Below, piece by piece: positions 46,610 through 57,869 of a stretch of 64,000 nt of DNA. The position numbers were made by a program, and so were the translations under genes. Numbering within the stretch: the first letter of the stretch is position 1; every line of letters starts with the position of its first letter. Source of the stretch: Oscheius onirici (Eukaryota > Nematoda > Chromadorea > Rhabditida > Rhabditidae); assembly GCA_932521025.1 (NCBI GenBank), contig OW051468.1, positions 9,114,064 to 9,178,063 of the forward strand, written 5' to 3'. Under the pieces are notes generated by a model, which was given only the letters and a program-made list of their open reading frames with translations, searched no databases and had not been told where the DNA came from.

Positions 46610-48635
46610 ATGCCCAGTGCCGAATATCAAATCTACCAGTCCATTTTCACAGCCGACTACAATAAGAATGTTCGACCGGATACGGGGAAAGCAATAAGTG
46701 AGTCTCTCTCTTTAACGAAGTAAATTAATACTTTCAGATGTGCTCGTCGCGTTGAGGTTTTTCACGCTGTTGTCAGTGGACCAAAAGGAAGAATCCATGG
46801 TCTTTTCCGGAGACTTTGAAATGGTACGCTTTTTGAAGAGAAGTCAGAATTTCTGTTATAGACCTGGACAGACCCGTACCTTTCATGGAATGCTGCTCAA
46901 TATGGCGGGAAAGAGAATTTAATAGTCCACGAGGAAGATATTTGGAGGCCAGATGTGACCGTCTACAACAGGTATTCATGCTTTTTAAGCATGTATTTTC
47001 GCAATTTTAGTGTGACCCAGACCGACGTCATTCCCGAAGATCAGCGTCTCATCACAATTCACAGTGACGGTAGCATACTCCGGTCAAGTCCGGCAATCTA
47101 TACGACCAGATGCTCCATGAATGTACTCTTTGTCTTTGTCTACCCTTTAAAAATTGTTTCAGATGAACATCTTTCCATTTGACCGGCAAACGTGTACTGT
47201 TAAATTATCATCGTGGGTTTATAGCTGGGCCGAGCTGAAGATTGATGCTCCCGACTGGATGTTCAATTTCTCCAAACCTGATGTAAGTTTTCTCGATTCA
47301 AATTATGGTCCAAACGGTCAAGAAACTGTTTATTCGGCTATTATTTTTAAACAAGAAACTTGGCTGAGTATCCTACGTTTCCGTGTTATTCCGGATTACG
47401 GTAGTCACTTCATTTTATTGAAAATAAATCACAAACGCACCATGTTGACTTTGCTTGCGCACCAACTAGTAAAAGGGTAAAATAGCCTACTGTAGGCTTC
47501 GATACAATACATGTTGACTTTGCCTGCGCACCAACTAGAAAAAAAGCAAAAGATCTTTACCTACTGTAGGCTTCGATACGCAGGCAGCATGCTATACGTG
47601 CGCCGTGAAAATATATTTTCAGTATACTGGCAACAGTGAGTGGGACATCCTCTCCTTGAAAGTTCTCGACGTCAAGACGAACGACACTGACGGATCGGTC
47701 TTCTCAGTGAGTTTCTCTACTACTGTAAGAAAGAGAGTCCAGGAACTGGAATACATGGTGACGCTCCAAAGACACTCTACCTACTACATCTGCGTCATTT
47801 TTATTCCGACCTTCATCGTGACGACACTCTCCCTGATCGGATTCTTTACTCCCTTCGACAACGAGGGCAATCGAGTCGAGAGAGTCACTCTCGGCTTGAC
47901 GACGCTTCTATCATTGGCCGTCATGCTGTAAGATTTAGTCCATTTCCAAAGATTTAAAGGACTGCGGGCCCCGTCACGATCAACTGTTCTTTAAAGCGCC
48001 TCTCTCCGTTAATCCACCATATTGTAGACAATAGAAGATTCTAGAAACATCGTTGGAGACAACATACCCAAGTCGGGGATCCTGCCTCAACTTGGAGGCT
48101 TCGTCCTGGCAGAATGTCTCATCTGTTGTGCGGCTATTCTCGTCACAATTGTCATGATCTTTGCTCATCACAGAGTCAGTACAAGACGGATACTACCGCC
48201 AGCCAAGGAGAAGTACTACCAGGGAACGAAGAAGGGCAAGATGGGACTTCAGGCTTTGAAAACGGCAGACGGAGTCAGGAGTCTGGAGGAGGTTCAGAAG
48301 ACTCTAGAAGTTTGTTTTGTTCTCCATTTTTCCATATAGTCAGTTCAAAAGTTATTGGAACCTTTAAAATATTCGTTGTGAGACCCGTATAACGTTGGAT
48401 ACTCAGCGAAAGATTTTCCATTGCAGAAATGGGTCTCGCAACGAAAATATTAAAGGTAACTTCTTAACCGACTAAATTCTTTAAGGACATAGTCTTCTAC
48501 ATCCGTACACTTGAAGCCAGGGAAGAGCTCCGACTCTACTGGCTAATCAAGTTCGACCACTGGGATCTATTCTTCCTCGTCCTCTTCCAAATAGTCAATA
48601 TTATCATCATGCTCTGTTATTTGTTGATACGCTAA
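46610..48635 (+). CDS. Cys-loop ligand-gated ion channel subunit
   Basis: Eight exons (46610-46697, 46738-46823, 46862-46971, 47011-47122, 47163-47282, 47623-47927, 48045-48309 and 48486-48635) are in phase and give 411 aa. The ligand-binding domain has FSGDFEM, TWTDPYLSW, DIWRPDVTVYN and the Cys-loop CSMNMNIFPFDRQTC (13 residues between the cysteines). Four helices follow: M1 (YICVIFIPTFIVTTLSLIGF), M2 (VTLGLTTLLSLAVML), M3 (FVLAECLICCAAILVTIVMI) and M4 near the C-terminus (LFQIVNIIIMLCYLLI). There is no vicinal Cys pair in loop C, so it is not an acetylcholine alpha-type subunit. No signal peptide is seen: a 5' exon is probably missing upstream of 46610. The M3-M4 loop is short, and an M3-M4 intron holds a family B copy. 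Confidence 0.9.
47448..47600 (+). repeat. Tandem copies of a short repeat in a channel-gene intron
   Basis: ATGTTGACTTTGCTTGCGCA...CTACTGTAGGCTTCGATAC occurs twice in direct order within the intron after exon 5 of the channel gene. The GCGCACCAACT motif also occurs in aspc-1 intron 8. Confidence 0.65.
48343..48475. repeat. Palindromic repeat, family B, intronic
   Basis: The left part AGTCAGTTCAAAAGTTATTG and right part AACTTCTTAACCGACT are the ends. Arms TTTAAAATATTCGTTGTGAG and TTGCAACG-like complements face each other around GTTGGATACTCAGCG. It lies in the last intron of the channel gene. Confidence 0.65.
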
Positions 48636-50984
48636 TTGACACACTAAAGTTTTCAACGAAGCGCTAGCGACGGGTCCCGGAATTTCAAAAAAGCCGCCGC
48701 CAGCAGAAGAACGTGTCGTCGCGGATTTGCAACCCTCTTCCGTGCCTGGTACGGTTCCTTTGCCATCGACGCGTGTAGCAAATTCTCTAGCTTTGCGGAC
48801 ACTTTCTCGGATCGGATCGTTTCACTTGACGGACCTCTTACGAGAAAACGCGTCCCTTTGTCTCTCTCTGGATTGAGACAAACAAGGCAAAAACTGAGAA
48901 GGGAGTAGACCCGGGAAGATCCACAAGGCTCTGGTACAAATAGACGTTCCGTCTGACAGACGGATCAGTACATTTCCGTTTCACTTGCAGCGAAGATCAA
49001 CATGAACTGTTGGATTGGCAAAAATAGAAGAATTTATTGTGGGAACCTGATTCTCGAGCATGTTTCAATGGACAAATAGAGGCTACGGTAGCATACACAT
49101 CTTTTTTGAGAGGAGATTACTATGACTGACCAACTGAACTGGATTATACTCAACAGAGTCAGAGGAATACCGACGTGAGAAAAAACAGAATTTGTAGTAT
49201 TAGCTCGGAAACACAAGGTACTGGTTGCAGCGATGGAAAACTGTAGATAGGCTAAAAATCACTACAGGAAGATGTTTTGTTGGATTCAAGAGGGTGACTT
49301 TCTACACTCTGGGAAGACAAGATTAGAAGTGCACCTTGGACAATCACCTACTGTATGGATGAGAAAGACTCAAATTGGTAACGTTGAATGGTTCAGCACC
49401 ATGGTATCCGCTCACGAAAGCCACTCTTGTGTTCCCGGAATTTGCTTTGAGTTTTGAGGATACAAAGTTTGCAACACCCTTCCAGGACTAATGTTAGAGG
49501 TTCCTTGCCTTCCGTTTTACTTCGCTCTGTCACAGAGCCTCAGTCCTAGTTCTATTTCCCCTCTCCCCTTGCCACTCTGCTCCAGTCACCCAGACTCTCC
49601 CAAGAAACTACCAAAGTCCCTTCGCGCACTTACTCTCCCTGTCACGTCTTGTAAAAAACTAATTTATGCACAAAGCAATTCTCAATTAGAGCTTCAGACA
49701 GACACACAGAGACGGGGGAGCAATTTAAATTGGATTACAGATCAATGTGGCCATTATGAACACTCCAGTACTACTATATAGTAGACTTCAGAAAGGTTGA
49801 CAGTTTGTTTATGGTAATCTCTCCATGCTCCTCAAACTTTTCCAGACGTTTCCCTGCTGACATGAAGTTCTGTGAGCGCATCCTCTATTCAGCCTTGTTC
49901 CAGCGATTCGATCAGATTAAAGATCTCTCCTACCTGGCATGCCATGTTCGTCGTTCTGTGTCGCTCGTTGGAATGCCTTTTGTGTCTTTATGCCTTATAG
50001 TCAGTGGCGATGCCAGTGGCGATGTCGACACATTATCCCATAAAAGATTTCGTTCACTTCAGGAATAAAGTGCGGATGGGTGAGAATGCGGACTTTCACC
50101 GAGAGGCCGTTTTGCACTTTCTCACTTTGGTGGCAGATCTTGTCGGGACGTGTGTTTGAGAGAGAGAACGGACCATCGGCCTGGATTGGTCAAGTGGGGC
50201 CAAAGTTCAGACACAGAAACTACGTTTACACAATGTATTGAAGAGTCCATAGGAAGTTTTATATGTTGATTCATTTCGAACTAGAATATCGTGGTCAACA
50301 TGAGGAATATTCCAGGCTTCAGGCACTGGGCAAAATTACTGTAAGCAATGGGAAAGAAATGACTGATATGACAAGCTGAAAAGAGTTTGATCATTTTTTG
50401 ACGAGTGTGGTCACATTGTGACGACTATACTTGGACGTCTAGTCGAAAAATCGAGTCACGGTCCGAATCCGAATTGAATAAGATTATGTCATCTTCCAAA
50501 TACTGTAGAGAATGAGTCGTATTGCTTTCTGGGAACGTAAAACTTTCTGGAAACGCAACTTTAGCTGTTCTGCCTGCTGTTCGAACTTAAGTCGATGAGG
50601 CCAGCCCGCACGTAGTAGTAGGTCGTCGTTGCTCAATTCGAACTCGACTCGAGTCGCCCACGAAAATTGACAAGAACTATTGTCAGAAATGAGACTCAGT
50701 ACAGAGATTAAAAATCTAATTATTGGAATTCAGTAGATAACGAGCAACATTTGAGAGTCACTGTGAGCAGAACATCAGCTGCGTCTCACAGAGAATGGTC
50801 AAATAAATGTGCTCTAGGTCTCAATTTAACCCTTATTAGCTGTGGTAGTACTGGAAGAATGTTCTCCAGGCAGAATCCTCCTTCAGAATAAAAATGAATA
50901 GCAAACTTTATCAGAACGAGCATTTGTTGTCTAGGAAACATTAAGCTGACGACAAGCAGACTACAAGCGTTGTTTTCCAGCAGC
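48636..50984. other. Intergenic stretch after the channel gene
   Basis: Right after the channel stop codon, 48648-48908 stays open for 86 codons in the same frame and is GC-rich and Arg-rich. Repeat R copy 3 follows at 49466-49750. No further gene was supported. Confidence 0.4.
49466..49750 (+). repeat. Interspersed repeat R, copy 3
   Basis: It starts ACAAAGTTTGCAACACCCTT and has TTACTTCGCTCTGTCACAGA, CCTTGCCACTCTGCTCCAGT and GTCTTGTAAAAAACTAATTT. It ends near GGGAGCAATTTAAATTGGAT. Confidence 0.75.
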
Positions 50985-51216
50985 TTATATAGACGGAGAT
51001 TTGTTTACGACAGTGTTTTGATCCTTGACTATCTCCTTCTCTCCGCGAACACGGTCCCCGAATCTCGGATTAGCCAGCCAGCCATGGCTAGCAGCGATGG
51101 CGGGGCGCTTCTTGTCGGCGAACCTGCGGGGCCCCGGGAACTGCCAAGAAGAGATGTTAGGCCGGTTCCCGAAAGCTGGCGAAAATCGGTCGGTGCCGAA
51201 TTGGCAACATAGCCAG
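50985..51216 (-). CDS. Candidate exon of an amidated-peptide precursor
   Basis: On the minus strand a strong pyrimidine tract ending TCACCAG precedes an exon open for about 75 codons to a stop at 50985. The peptide has RFSPAFGNR, PGPRRFADKKRPAIAASHGW and LANPRFGDR. The KKR dibasic site and Gly before Arg/Asn-Arg fit prohormone cleavage and amidation (e.g. ...WLANPRF-NH2). No signal-peptide exon was found upstream, and the plus strand here is also open, with a TATATA at 50987. It is a GC-rich island in AT-rich surroundings. Low confidence. Confidence 0.25.
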
Positions 51217-53724
51217 CTGGTGACAAAGAGAAGAAGCACGAAAACAATATATTGGGTCCGGCTAGTGGATCAGCTGATGATCGCACATTCCAGCCGTTTT
51301 TTTTCTGCCCAGCCTTGACCCATTAGAAGATGCCAAAATGACCCTATATTCCCTGAATGAGAAAAGTCTGTCTCTCTATCTAACAGGAGAGAACTTTCCT
51401 TCCGCCGCATGCCGGCCGGTACCAGGCTCGGGATCTATCGCATATTCTCCGGGAGACCTTGACGCGGGCGAAGCTCATGTCGCGGAAGCTAACTGATCAA
51501 AATAGCTGGAAGCCGAGAGTCATCTGGTCTGTCAGGAAAGTAGGTAAGGTCAGGGACGAACTTTTTATATGTTTGTCTGGAACAGAGAGAGTCTGGAAAC
51601 TGTACTCTTCTGATTTTAAGGTATCTTGAAGTAGAGGACAAAAAAACCGAGGCATAAGAGAAACGATCAAAATACAGGGAAAATAAATGAGGCAGGACAG
51701 AAATAATGAAGTTAAGCAATAGCTAGACAGCGTCTTACAATAGGAGTGAAGAATGCGAGCTCGGCCCAGAACTTTACCTTTCAATTGCTTCAGATGGTCA
51801 TGAAGACCGATTGTTGTACTGTAACAGAGTCAGAAATGGAGACACAAGCTGCCAAAAGACGGTGAAAAACCAAACATCTTATCCCTCAGTAGTTCGATGA
51901 TACACGAACACCTTTTTAAAAGAAAACATACTTAGAACTAACAATAAGTGGACGAATAGAGGTTGTAATCCTGGATATTCAACTGTCAGAACTGGATCTC
52001 GGAATGAATATTCATCAACTATTCACCTCCCTTTTGGGCTCTAATTTAAGACCGTGGGTCCACGATTTCACGGCTTCTCTATCCTGTCCATTGTACAATC
52101 AGAGAAGCACCGTTAAAAACAATTAAACCTGTTAATTTTTGAAATTATTTTGCTCCATTAACAACTTTAAAGAAACTTCTCTAATTGAGCTTATAGGCAC
52201 GTTTAAAATTGTGCCTGTGTATCAGCGAAGAACACGATTCACATCAGGAAGCCAGTGTGACTCACTGGATTTAGCCGATCACGAGAGGCTCTGTTCTGTT
52301 TTGTACCATTTAGATCCTCTCGTCACCTGTTGTTGCGCAATATCCTCTCTCGTTATTTCTTAGCATCTCCTGGCTTTTCGGAAGCGATCTCGCCGATTAG
52401 GAGGAATGACGTGTGCTTTCCACACGGCGAGAAGTAGCCCCACAGAATTTCTGTCCTTGACACAATCCACACTTACTAACCTGATCCTGGAGAACATTAT
52501 ATAAATACGCCCACATCTTAAAACGTGAAAGTTTCCTCTTCTTTTTTCTAGTTCTTTCTATTGTCTCTCGTCATAATTGGTCCCGGTTGTGTCGGGGATA
52601 TCTCGGCAATTCTATCCAATTGGTCGGGAATTCAAGAGGGACAGGCTTTTCTCGTCTTTTCTCGATTTCATGAAAAAAGTTTTTTGAACATGTGAGATTA
52701 AAAAAGTTGCACCGTCTCTAGTAATAGGACCAGCAAAGAGTAACTTTCTAATCAAATACCTACTTGCATTTTTAGAGACTTTTCAAATTTCATGAGTTAT
52801 GGGCCTTTGCAAAAAATTTAGTATTTTCATATGGGTCTCTGCTTTATATTCGCAAAAGAAGAAATCGCAATTTGAATCAACTCGCATTTCCCCCCGCTTG
52901 TATGCTAAAACATGGCACAATTCTAATTCCCACTCGAAATGTTGTATGAAAAAGGCGCGGGGATGCTCTTCACATTTTTTGAACAAACAGGACCTTCACA
53001 ATCTGGCAGTGCTTCCGATCGGGCATCAGTAGAAAAATGGCGAGTGCCCACTCAACAAGGACACTGTTCTAAACTTTGTAAAAACTAGGCCATTTGTCAA
53101 AGGTAAAGACTGGTTTTTTTGTTTAGGTTTTTTTGCTTTGGGTTTAAAACCTTAGAACGATCAAGCCCCTCAGGAAACTAATGGCTTGAGGTAGGGAGCT
53201 ACTTTACTTTGTCGAAGTCAGACGAATTTTAGCGCTACAGTCAAAGTACAAATTTTTCTCAGGGCCAGCAAGAAACCTCCGCTTCCTCTTGTTAGGTCAA
53301 AAAACATTGAGAAAGAGCTGTTTTCATTCCATTACCCGGCCATTACCCGGTGTTCGTGTCCCGCGCTCTTAAATTTATCGGCTATCGTGTAGGTGTGAAA
53401 ATATGCCTCTTTCTCTCCGTTGCGCGACCGCTAGCCTTGAACCAGAAAGGGCAGATGATAGACAGCAGCATTTTCGGTTTCGTCGCAACTAAACAAAAGG
53501 TCATCAAGGAGCTCTCAGAGATAAGGAGAAGGGTTCGTGCGAGAGAGAACAGCGAGAAAAAAATATGTTCGGGGTGAAAGTTTGGGTGGCGGCGGCTGAA
53601 AAAGTTTGGATAAAAAAGTGTTGCGTCTCTTTAGAGTCAGCTGGAGGCATTTTGTTCAGATAACAAGGATCTCTGTGGCCACCTACCTAAGCTCATAAGC
53701 GCGTCCGAATGTGCCACATACTTC

Positions 53725-53792
53725 CACCATGGCGCAGTGGTAAGACGCCCGATTACAAATCTCGGCAAGCCGAGTTCAATCCCCCACTGGTC
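53725..53792 (+). pseudogene. Degenerate tRNA-like sequence
   Basis: GGCGCAGTGGTAAGACGCC (D arm), CGATTACAAATCTCGG (loop TTACAAA) and GAGTTCAATCCCCCACTGGT (T arm and 3' acceptor) parallel the copies at 16109 and 30891. The expected TTCGA of the T loop reads TTCAA in all three. A T-rich tail follows. Confidence 0.5.
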
Positions 53793-54414
53793 AAAATTTT
53801 TCCCATTTTTAGTTAACACTAATGAACTCTTAACGAAGTATAAAATTAACTAAAAAACATTAGTTTTCATCCCCTTCGAGCCTGTAAGTTTGTTGGCCAA
53901 ATTCAAACGGGGAGTATCCTGCAAGAAACAACTTTTAAAGAAGCTTGGGATCAAAATTTACAAACCACCCTTTTGATTCTCTTCCTGGTCCCCAATCGCT
54001 TTCACTGTAATTATTCGTGCCAGCCGTAAACAGTCCTAGGGACGAGAGTGAACGACCTTCTCTCACACCTGGAATGCGCATAATTCCACACACATCTCTC
54101 TTCTGTTTATCCGCTTACCCGAGTTGTTGACCTTGGTCCAGAAGGTTCTCTCCATTTCTCTTCTGTATATCCAGTTCCCTTTATAAAGACAACAACATAT
54201 ACAACTTGTTCACATTCTTCCCGAGCTTGTTCGACTAGTTCGGGGCTGTCCCTTTGTCTTACCTGTCTATATCCGCATTCTCTACCTATCCATCCCTTTA
54301 CTTTGTTCATTTTATCCGAGTTTTTCTCTTTAATCTTGTTGGATCAAAGAATGCGATCGGAATGTGAGATGCATATATTTGCAGCTAATCGTCACAACAA
54401 TGACGTATCTAGAA

Positions 54415-54590
54415 AGACCAGAAGAAACCTCAATTTTCTAGCTGATGCTTACATTTTCAAGCTTCGCGATGTTTCGCAAAGTTGTAGAGATTGTCAAATT
54501 CTACAACTTTGTAGAACATCAGAAAGCCGTAAAAAGTATGCATGTGCGAGAAAATTGAGGTTCCTTCTCAAAGTCCCAGAATGCCAGAGG
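54415..54590. repeat. Palindromic repeat, family A
   Basis: The arms AGAAACCTCAATTTTCTAGC and AAAATTGAGGTTCCTTCTCA, and the core GATGTTTCGCAAAGTTGTAG / CTACAACTTTGTAGAACATC, match the family. Confidence 0.75.
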
Positions 54591-56361
54591 GACGGCTGCT
54601 TTTGTATCATTTTATATGAAAAGCTTCGAGTGAGTAGCTGCTGACCGGCAACGTCACAATAGGGGGAGATCTCTGCCATTTCGCAACAGATCCCTTTCTC
54701 TCCTGGCAAGCTGCCAACTAGACCTACAGTATCTTTCCCAAATGTTGCCAAATGTCTTCTATCGCCGAGAGCGAGCGCGCGAAAAAAATCGGTCCGCTTC
54801 ATCCTCCATAAATCCACGGAACATGGTCATAAATTTTGGAACTTTTGAGACAGACTCTCGGCAGAAATGCCTTTTCATAACTGGGTCGCCTCACGGCCAG
54901 CCGGACCCGATGGCCTTCACCCTAGCCTTTCGTCTCCACTATCAGATTGCAACTTTCGCCTCGCTCCACACCATCAAAAGCCTTGCCATCAGGAGGAGGT
55001 GTTGAAAGAAATCAGAGAGGCTGACGACTGCCTTGACCCTAGTCTCGAGAACGAGAGATAGAGACAGCCAGGGGCGAAGAGGGTCAAAGTCACATTTCAG
55101 TAAGCGCAGAGAAGGATTTTTGCGCCAAAGCTGGGCATAGTTAGCGGAAGAGTCATAGCTCGTTCTAGTCCTAAAATTTACAAGGTGAGCTGCTTGGAGG
55201 GAGACGGTCGCCTTAAAATATTGGTGATATGATTAAGAATAATTTATGTCAGGCCTTACTGGCGAAAGCTGGAGCATAATAATGTAGCCGCAAATGTTCT
55301 GTTTCATTTGCTCTAACTCTCTGTTGAAAGTGTTCATGTCCACGCTTATTGCCACGTCTACTAGACACGGTTGTGAGTCTCTCGATCTGTAAGTCTTTTT
55401 TTCCGTCTCACAATAAACAATCCAATCCCATCTTTTGGAAAAAAAATACCACTGAATTTCCACCTAAAACTGGAGAAAAGTTTTCGTAATAATCTTACTC
55501 CCAAACTGACTAATTAACTTTGTTGCAATTAAGATACTTTCCAGAAACACAGCAAAAGAGCAATTTTTTGGGAACTTCCCCTCTTTATTGCCAATTAAAA
55601 CAGGCACATTCACAGACACGATAGAGCAATTAAAATTAGGTAACTTTTGAAAAGTTTATTAGCAATTGTAGCTACTACTTGTACAAGGGAGAACACAATA
55701 CCATGGCAAACTCGCTGTTCAAGTCGTTCCGATGGAGCTTGGTGAGCTTAAACTTCAATGGGTTCACCGGCTTTGAGGTGATTTAAAAATTGATTAAGTA
55801 GTTACTAAATTCATCTTTTTACAAAGATTGTCGGTTTTCCCCTCAAACTCCGGAAAATTCTGCAACTGCTGAGTAGATCCACTGTTGACAGTCAAAATCA
55901 GAAGATGGCCAATCCTTGCCTTCAAAAGAGGCTCCAAGTTCCAAATGGACATCTTACAAAGCCTCTGAGAGTTTTCCCTGTAATCCAGTCCTTTCCCCTC
56001 TACCAGGCAAGGCTGGTTCCTGTCCACCAGGAATCAGGCTGCATAACATAGGGGGGCTTCCTTAGCCTTGGAGCCTGGCACCACCAGCATCTCCTTAGCT
56101 TGCTGTAAGCCACACCCAACGGTCACTTTCCTTCGTTCCCAAATCGGCTGTTATATTCTCTTCTTCTTCTTCTTCTCTCGTCCCCTGGCACGGCTAGTGG
56201 GCGGTGCTGACCAGCGAGGGCGGGGCTCCTCCCATGTAATCTCAACCACGTCTCTCTCGAGACAGAGAGAGAAGACTGTTCACACGTTCCTCAGGCTCTC
56301 TGACTCATTCTCTCTCCCTCTTTATCCCAAACTTTATATAAAGTCAAGTTTGCAGAACAGT

Positions 56362-57486
56362 ATGCTTCCCGAGAGCCCCTGTCCCCGTGCCGCTTTGGCC
56401 CTTTCCGACCTTCAGCCCCAGACTGGAGCCTCTTCGTTTTCCGTTGGCACAGGATCTGGAAACTGGCGAGTTTTTTGTTCTTAAAGTCCTAAGGGAAGAT
56501 GATCTTGTCCGGTCTCGGCGTCGAGACCGTTAGTCTCATCTCGGTGGCATATGGCGCAACGAACCGGATCGTCAGGATGGCGCGCGGCCCGTGATCCGGA
56601 CTGGAGCATCTATCTGGGAGAGAAAGAGATAATGATGAAGAAGAAGAAAAAGTCTTTCAGGTCCACACATGGTGTTGGTGGCATCAGCGGCGACGCCTCC
56701 TTCGACAAGCAGAACAATGGCGGTCTTTTCGGAGGAAACAGCAGACAGAATGTGAGTTTATGCTTCTGAATCAATTTCGGGGCACAACAAGTTTTTACGC
56801 TTCGAAAATAGGCGATTTCTTCTCTTGACCGCACTGAAAAACTATTTCCTAACAGCCGAACGGGCACATGAGAACATGTTAACCAGCGAAAATCGCCAGT
56901 GTACGAGCCACGTTAGCTCAGTGGTAGAGCGTTGGACTTTTAATCCAACGGTCAAGGGTTCGACCCCCTTACGTGGCTGGAACATTTTTGCAATATTTTT
57001 CGTCATTATTGCAGTTTTTCATTGAATTTTGCTTGTTTTCCGGCTATGTACCAGCTCCTAGTTTTGCCAAAACAATAATTCAAGGCACGTGCTGAGCCGG
57101 TCTGCCAAGGGTACAAGTCCCGCCTGGCAGATGGGTACAAGTCCCGACTGGCAGATGGTCGAGACCAGTTCCCCATCTAGTACAGTCTTCACCATTAGCT
57201 AGACAGTTGATCCCCCTTTCTCTCCCCCGAGTATAGCAAAATGGATGAAAATTATCAAGTGATAGTGAAACTGGGTGAAAGCGGGGGACCGGAACGGGTC
57301 TCTCCCGTAGGGCATTGTCTCAAAGCGCCTGGACTTCATCGGGGAAATGAATTGACCTCATTTTTCAATCCAATCCCTTTTCAGGAACGCCCCTTCGACT
57401 CCTTCTCCAATTCCAATTTCTCCAACTTCGGCCAGAGCTGCGGCTGTTCTACGTCCAGTGGCGGAGGACTCTTTTCACGAAAATGA
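56362..57486 (+). CDS. Ser/Gly-rich protein of unknown function
   Basis: The last two exons are clear. One ends 56751 (AAT/GTGAGT), covers at least 56551-56751 and encodes DPDWSIYLGEKEIMMKKKKK and FDKQNNGGLFGGNSRQN. The other, 57385-57486, follows TTTTCAG and encodes ERPFDSFSNSNFSNFGQSCG and GGGLFSRK. An upstream ATG exon at 56362 (MLPESPCPRAALALSDLQPQ) follows TTTGCAG, a likely trans-splice site, and a TATATAAAG box at about 56334. How it joins the next exon is unclear, because the phase-keeping donor is weak. The chain is disordered, Ser/Gly/Asn-rich with a Lys run. The last intron contains a tRNA-Lys copy. No domain was recognised. Confidence 0.5.
56907..56978 (+). tRNA. tRNA-Lys(TTT), copy 2, intronic
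   Basis: The mature region is identical to the gene at 46218-46289 (acceptor GCCACGT/ACGTGGC, anticodon TTT, T arm AAGGG/CCCTT). The 3' flank ACATTTTTGCAATATTTTTC and the following GTTTTTCATTGAATT also match the flank of copy 1, so the two arose by segmental duplication. It lies in sense in the last intron of the Ser/Gly-rich protein gene. Confidence 0.95.
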
Positions 57487-57647
57487 ACACCTGGTACGTT
57501 TTTGGCCAGGAATTGTCTTGTCTCCAAGTTTCTTCTATCTTAGGCTTTCAATTCATCGAGCTGGCTAGAAAAGTCTCTCGATAGTGTATCTTTGAGCTGT
57601 CGTTCGTTCCCTACACTGTCCTCCCTCTAATTCTCCGGACCTAATGA

Positions 57648-57810
57648 AGAAAGCTCAAATTTCTAACTCACGCTTACACTTGACAGCCTTGTAATGTTCT
57701 TGCAAAGTTGTAGAGCTCGTAAAATACTACAATTTTTCTGAACTTCATGAAGTTGAAAAATGCAAAAGTGAGCTAAGAAATTGAGGTTTTTCTTCCCAGA
57801 GTTTAGGGAG
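57648..57810. repeat. Palindromic repeat, family A
   Basis: The core AATGTTCTTGCAAAGTTGTA faces CTACAATTTTTCTGAACTTC. The outer arm CAAATTTCTAACTCACGCTT is typical. It lies between the Ser/Gly-rich gene and the DB-module gene. Confidence 0.65.
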
Positions 57811-57869
57811 ATAGAGGGGGTAAAAAACATTTTTGTCAGAGCCCACGGAAGCTTAAAAACCTGCATAAA

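Larger units (their letters stand above)
51240..56361. other. Gene-poor region
   Basis: Several small open frames without splice logic or domains were seen. The region contains a TATATAAATACG-like promoter-looking site near 52500 with no gene after it, a degenerate tRNA-like sequence (53725-53792) and a family A repeat (54415-54590). Confidence 0.4.

Noticed and set aside
52500-52560. TATATAAATACG promoter-like sequence followed by a pyrimidine tract
   Set aside because: No open reading frame or RNA gene follows within a plausible distance.
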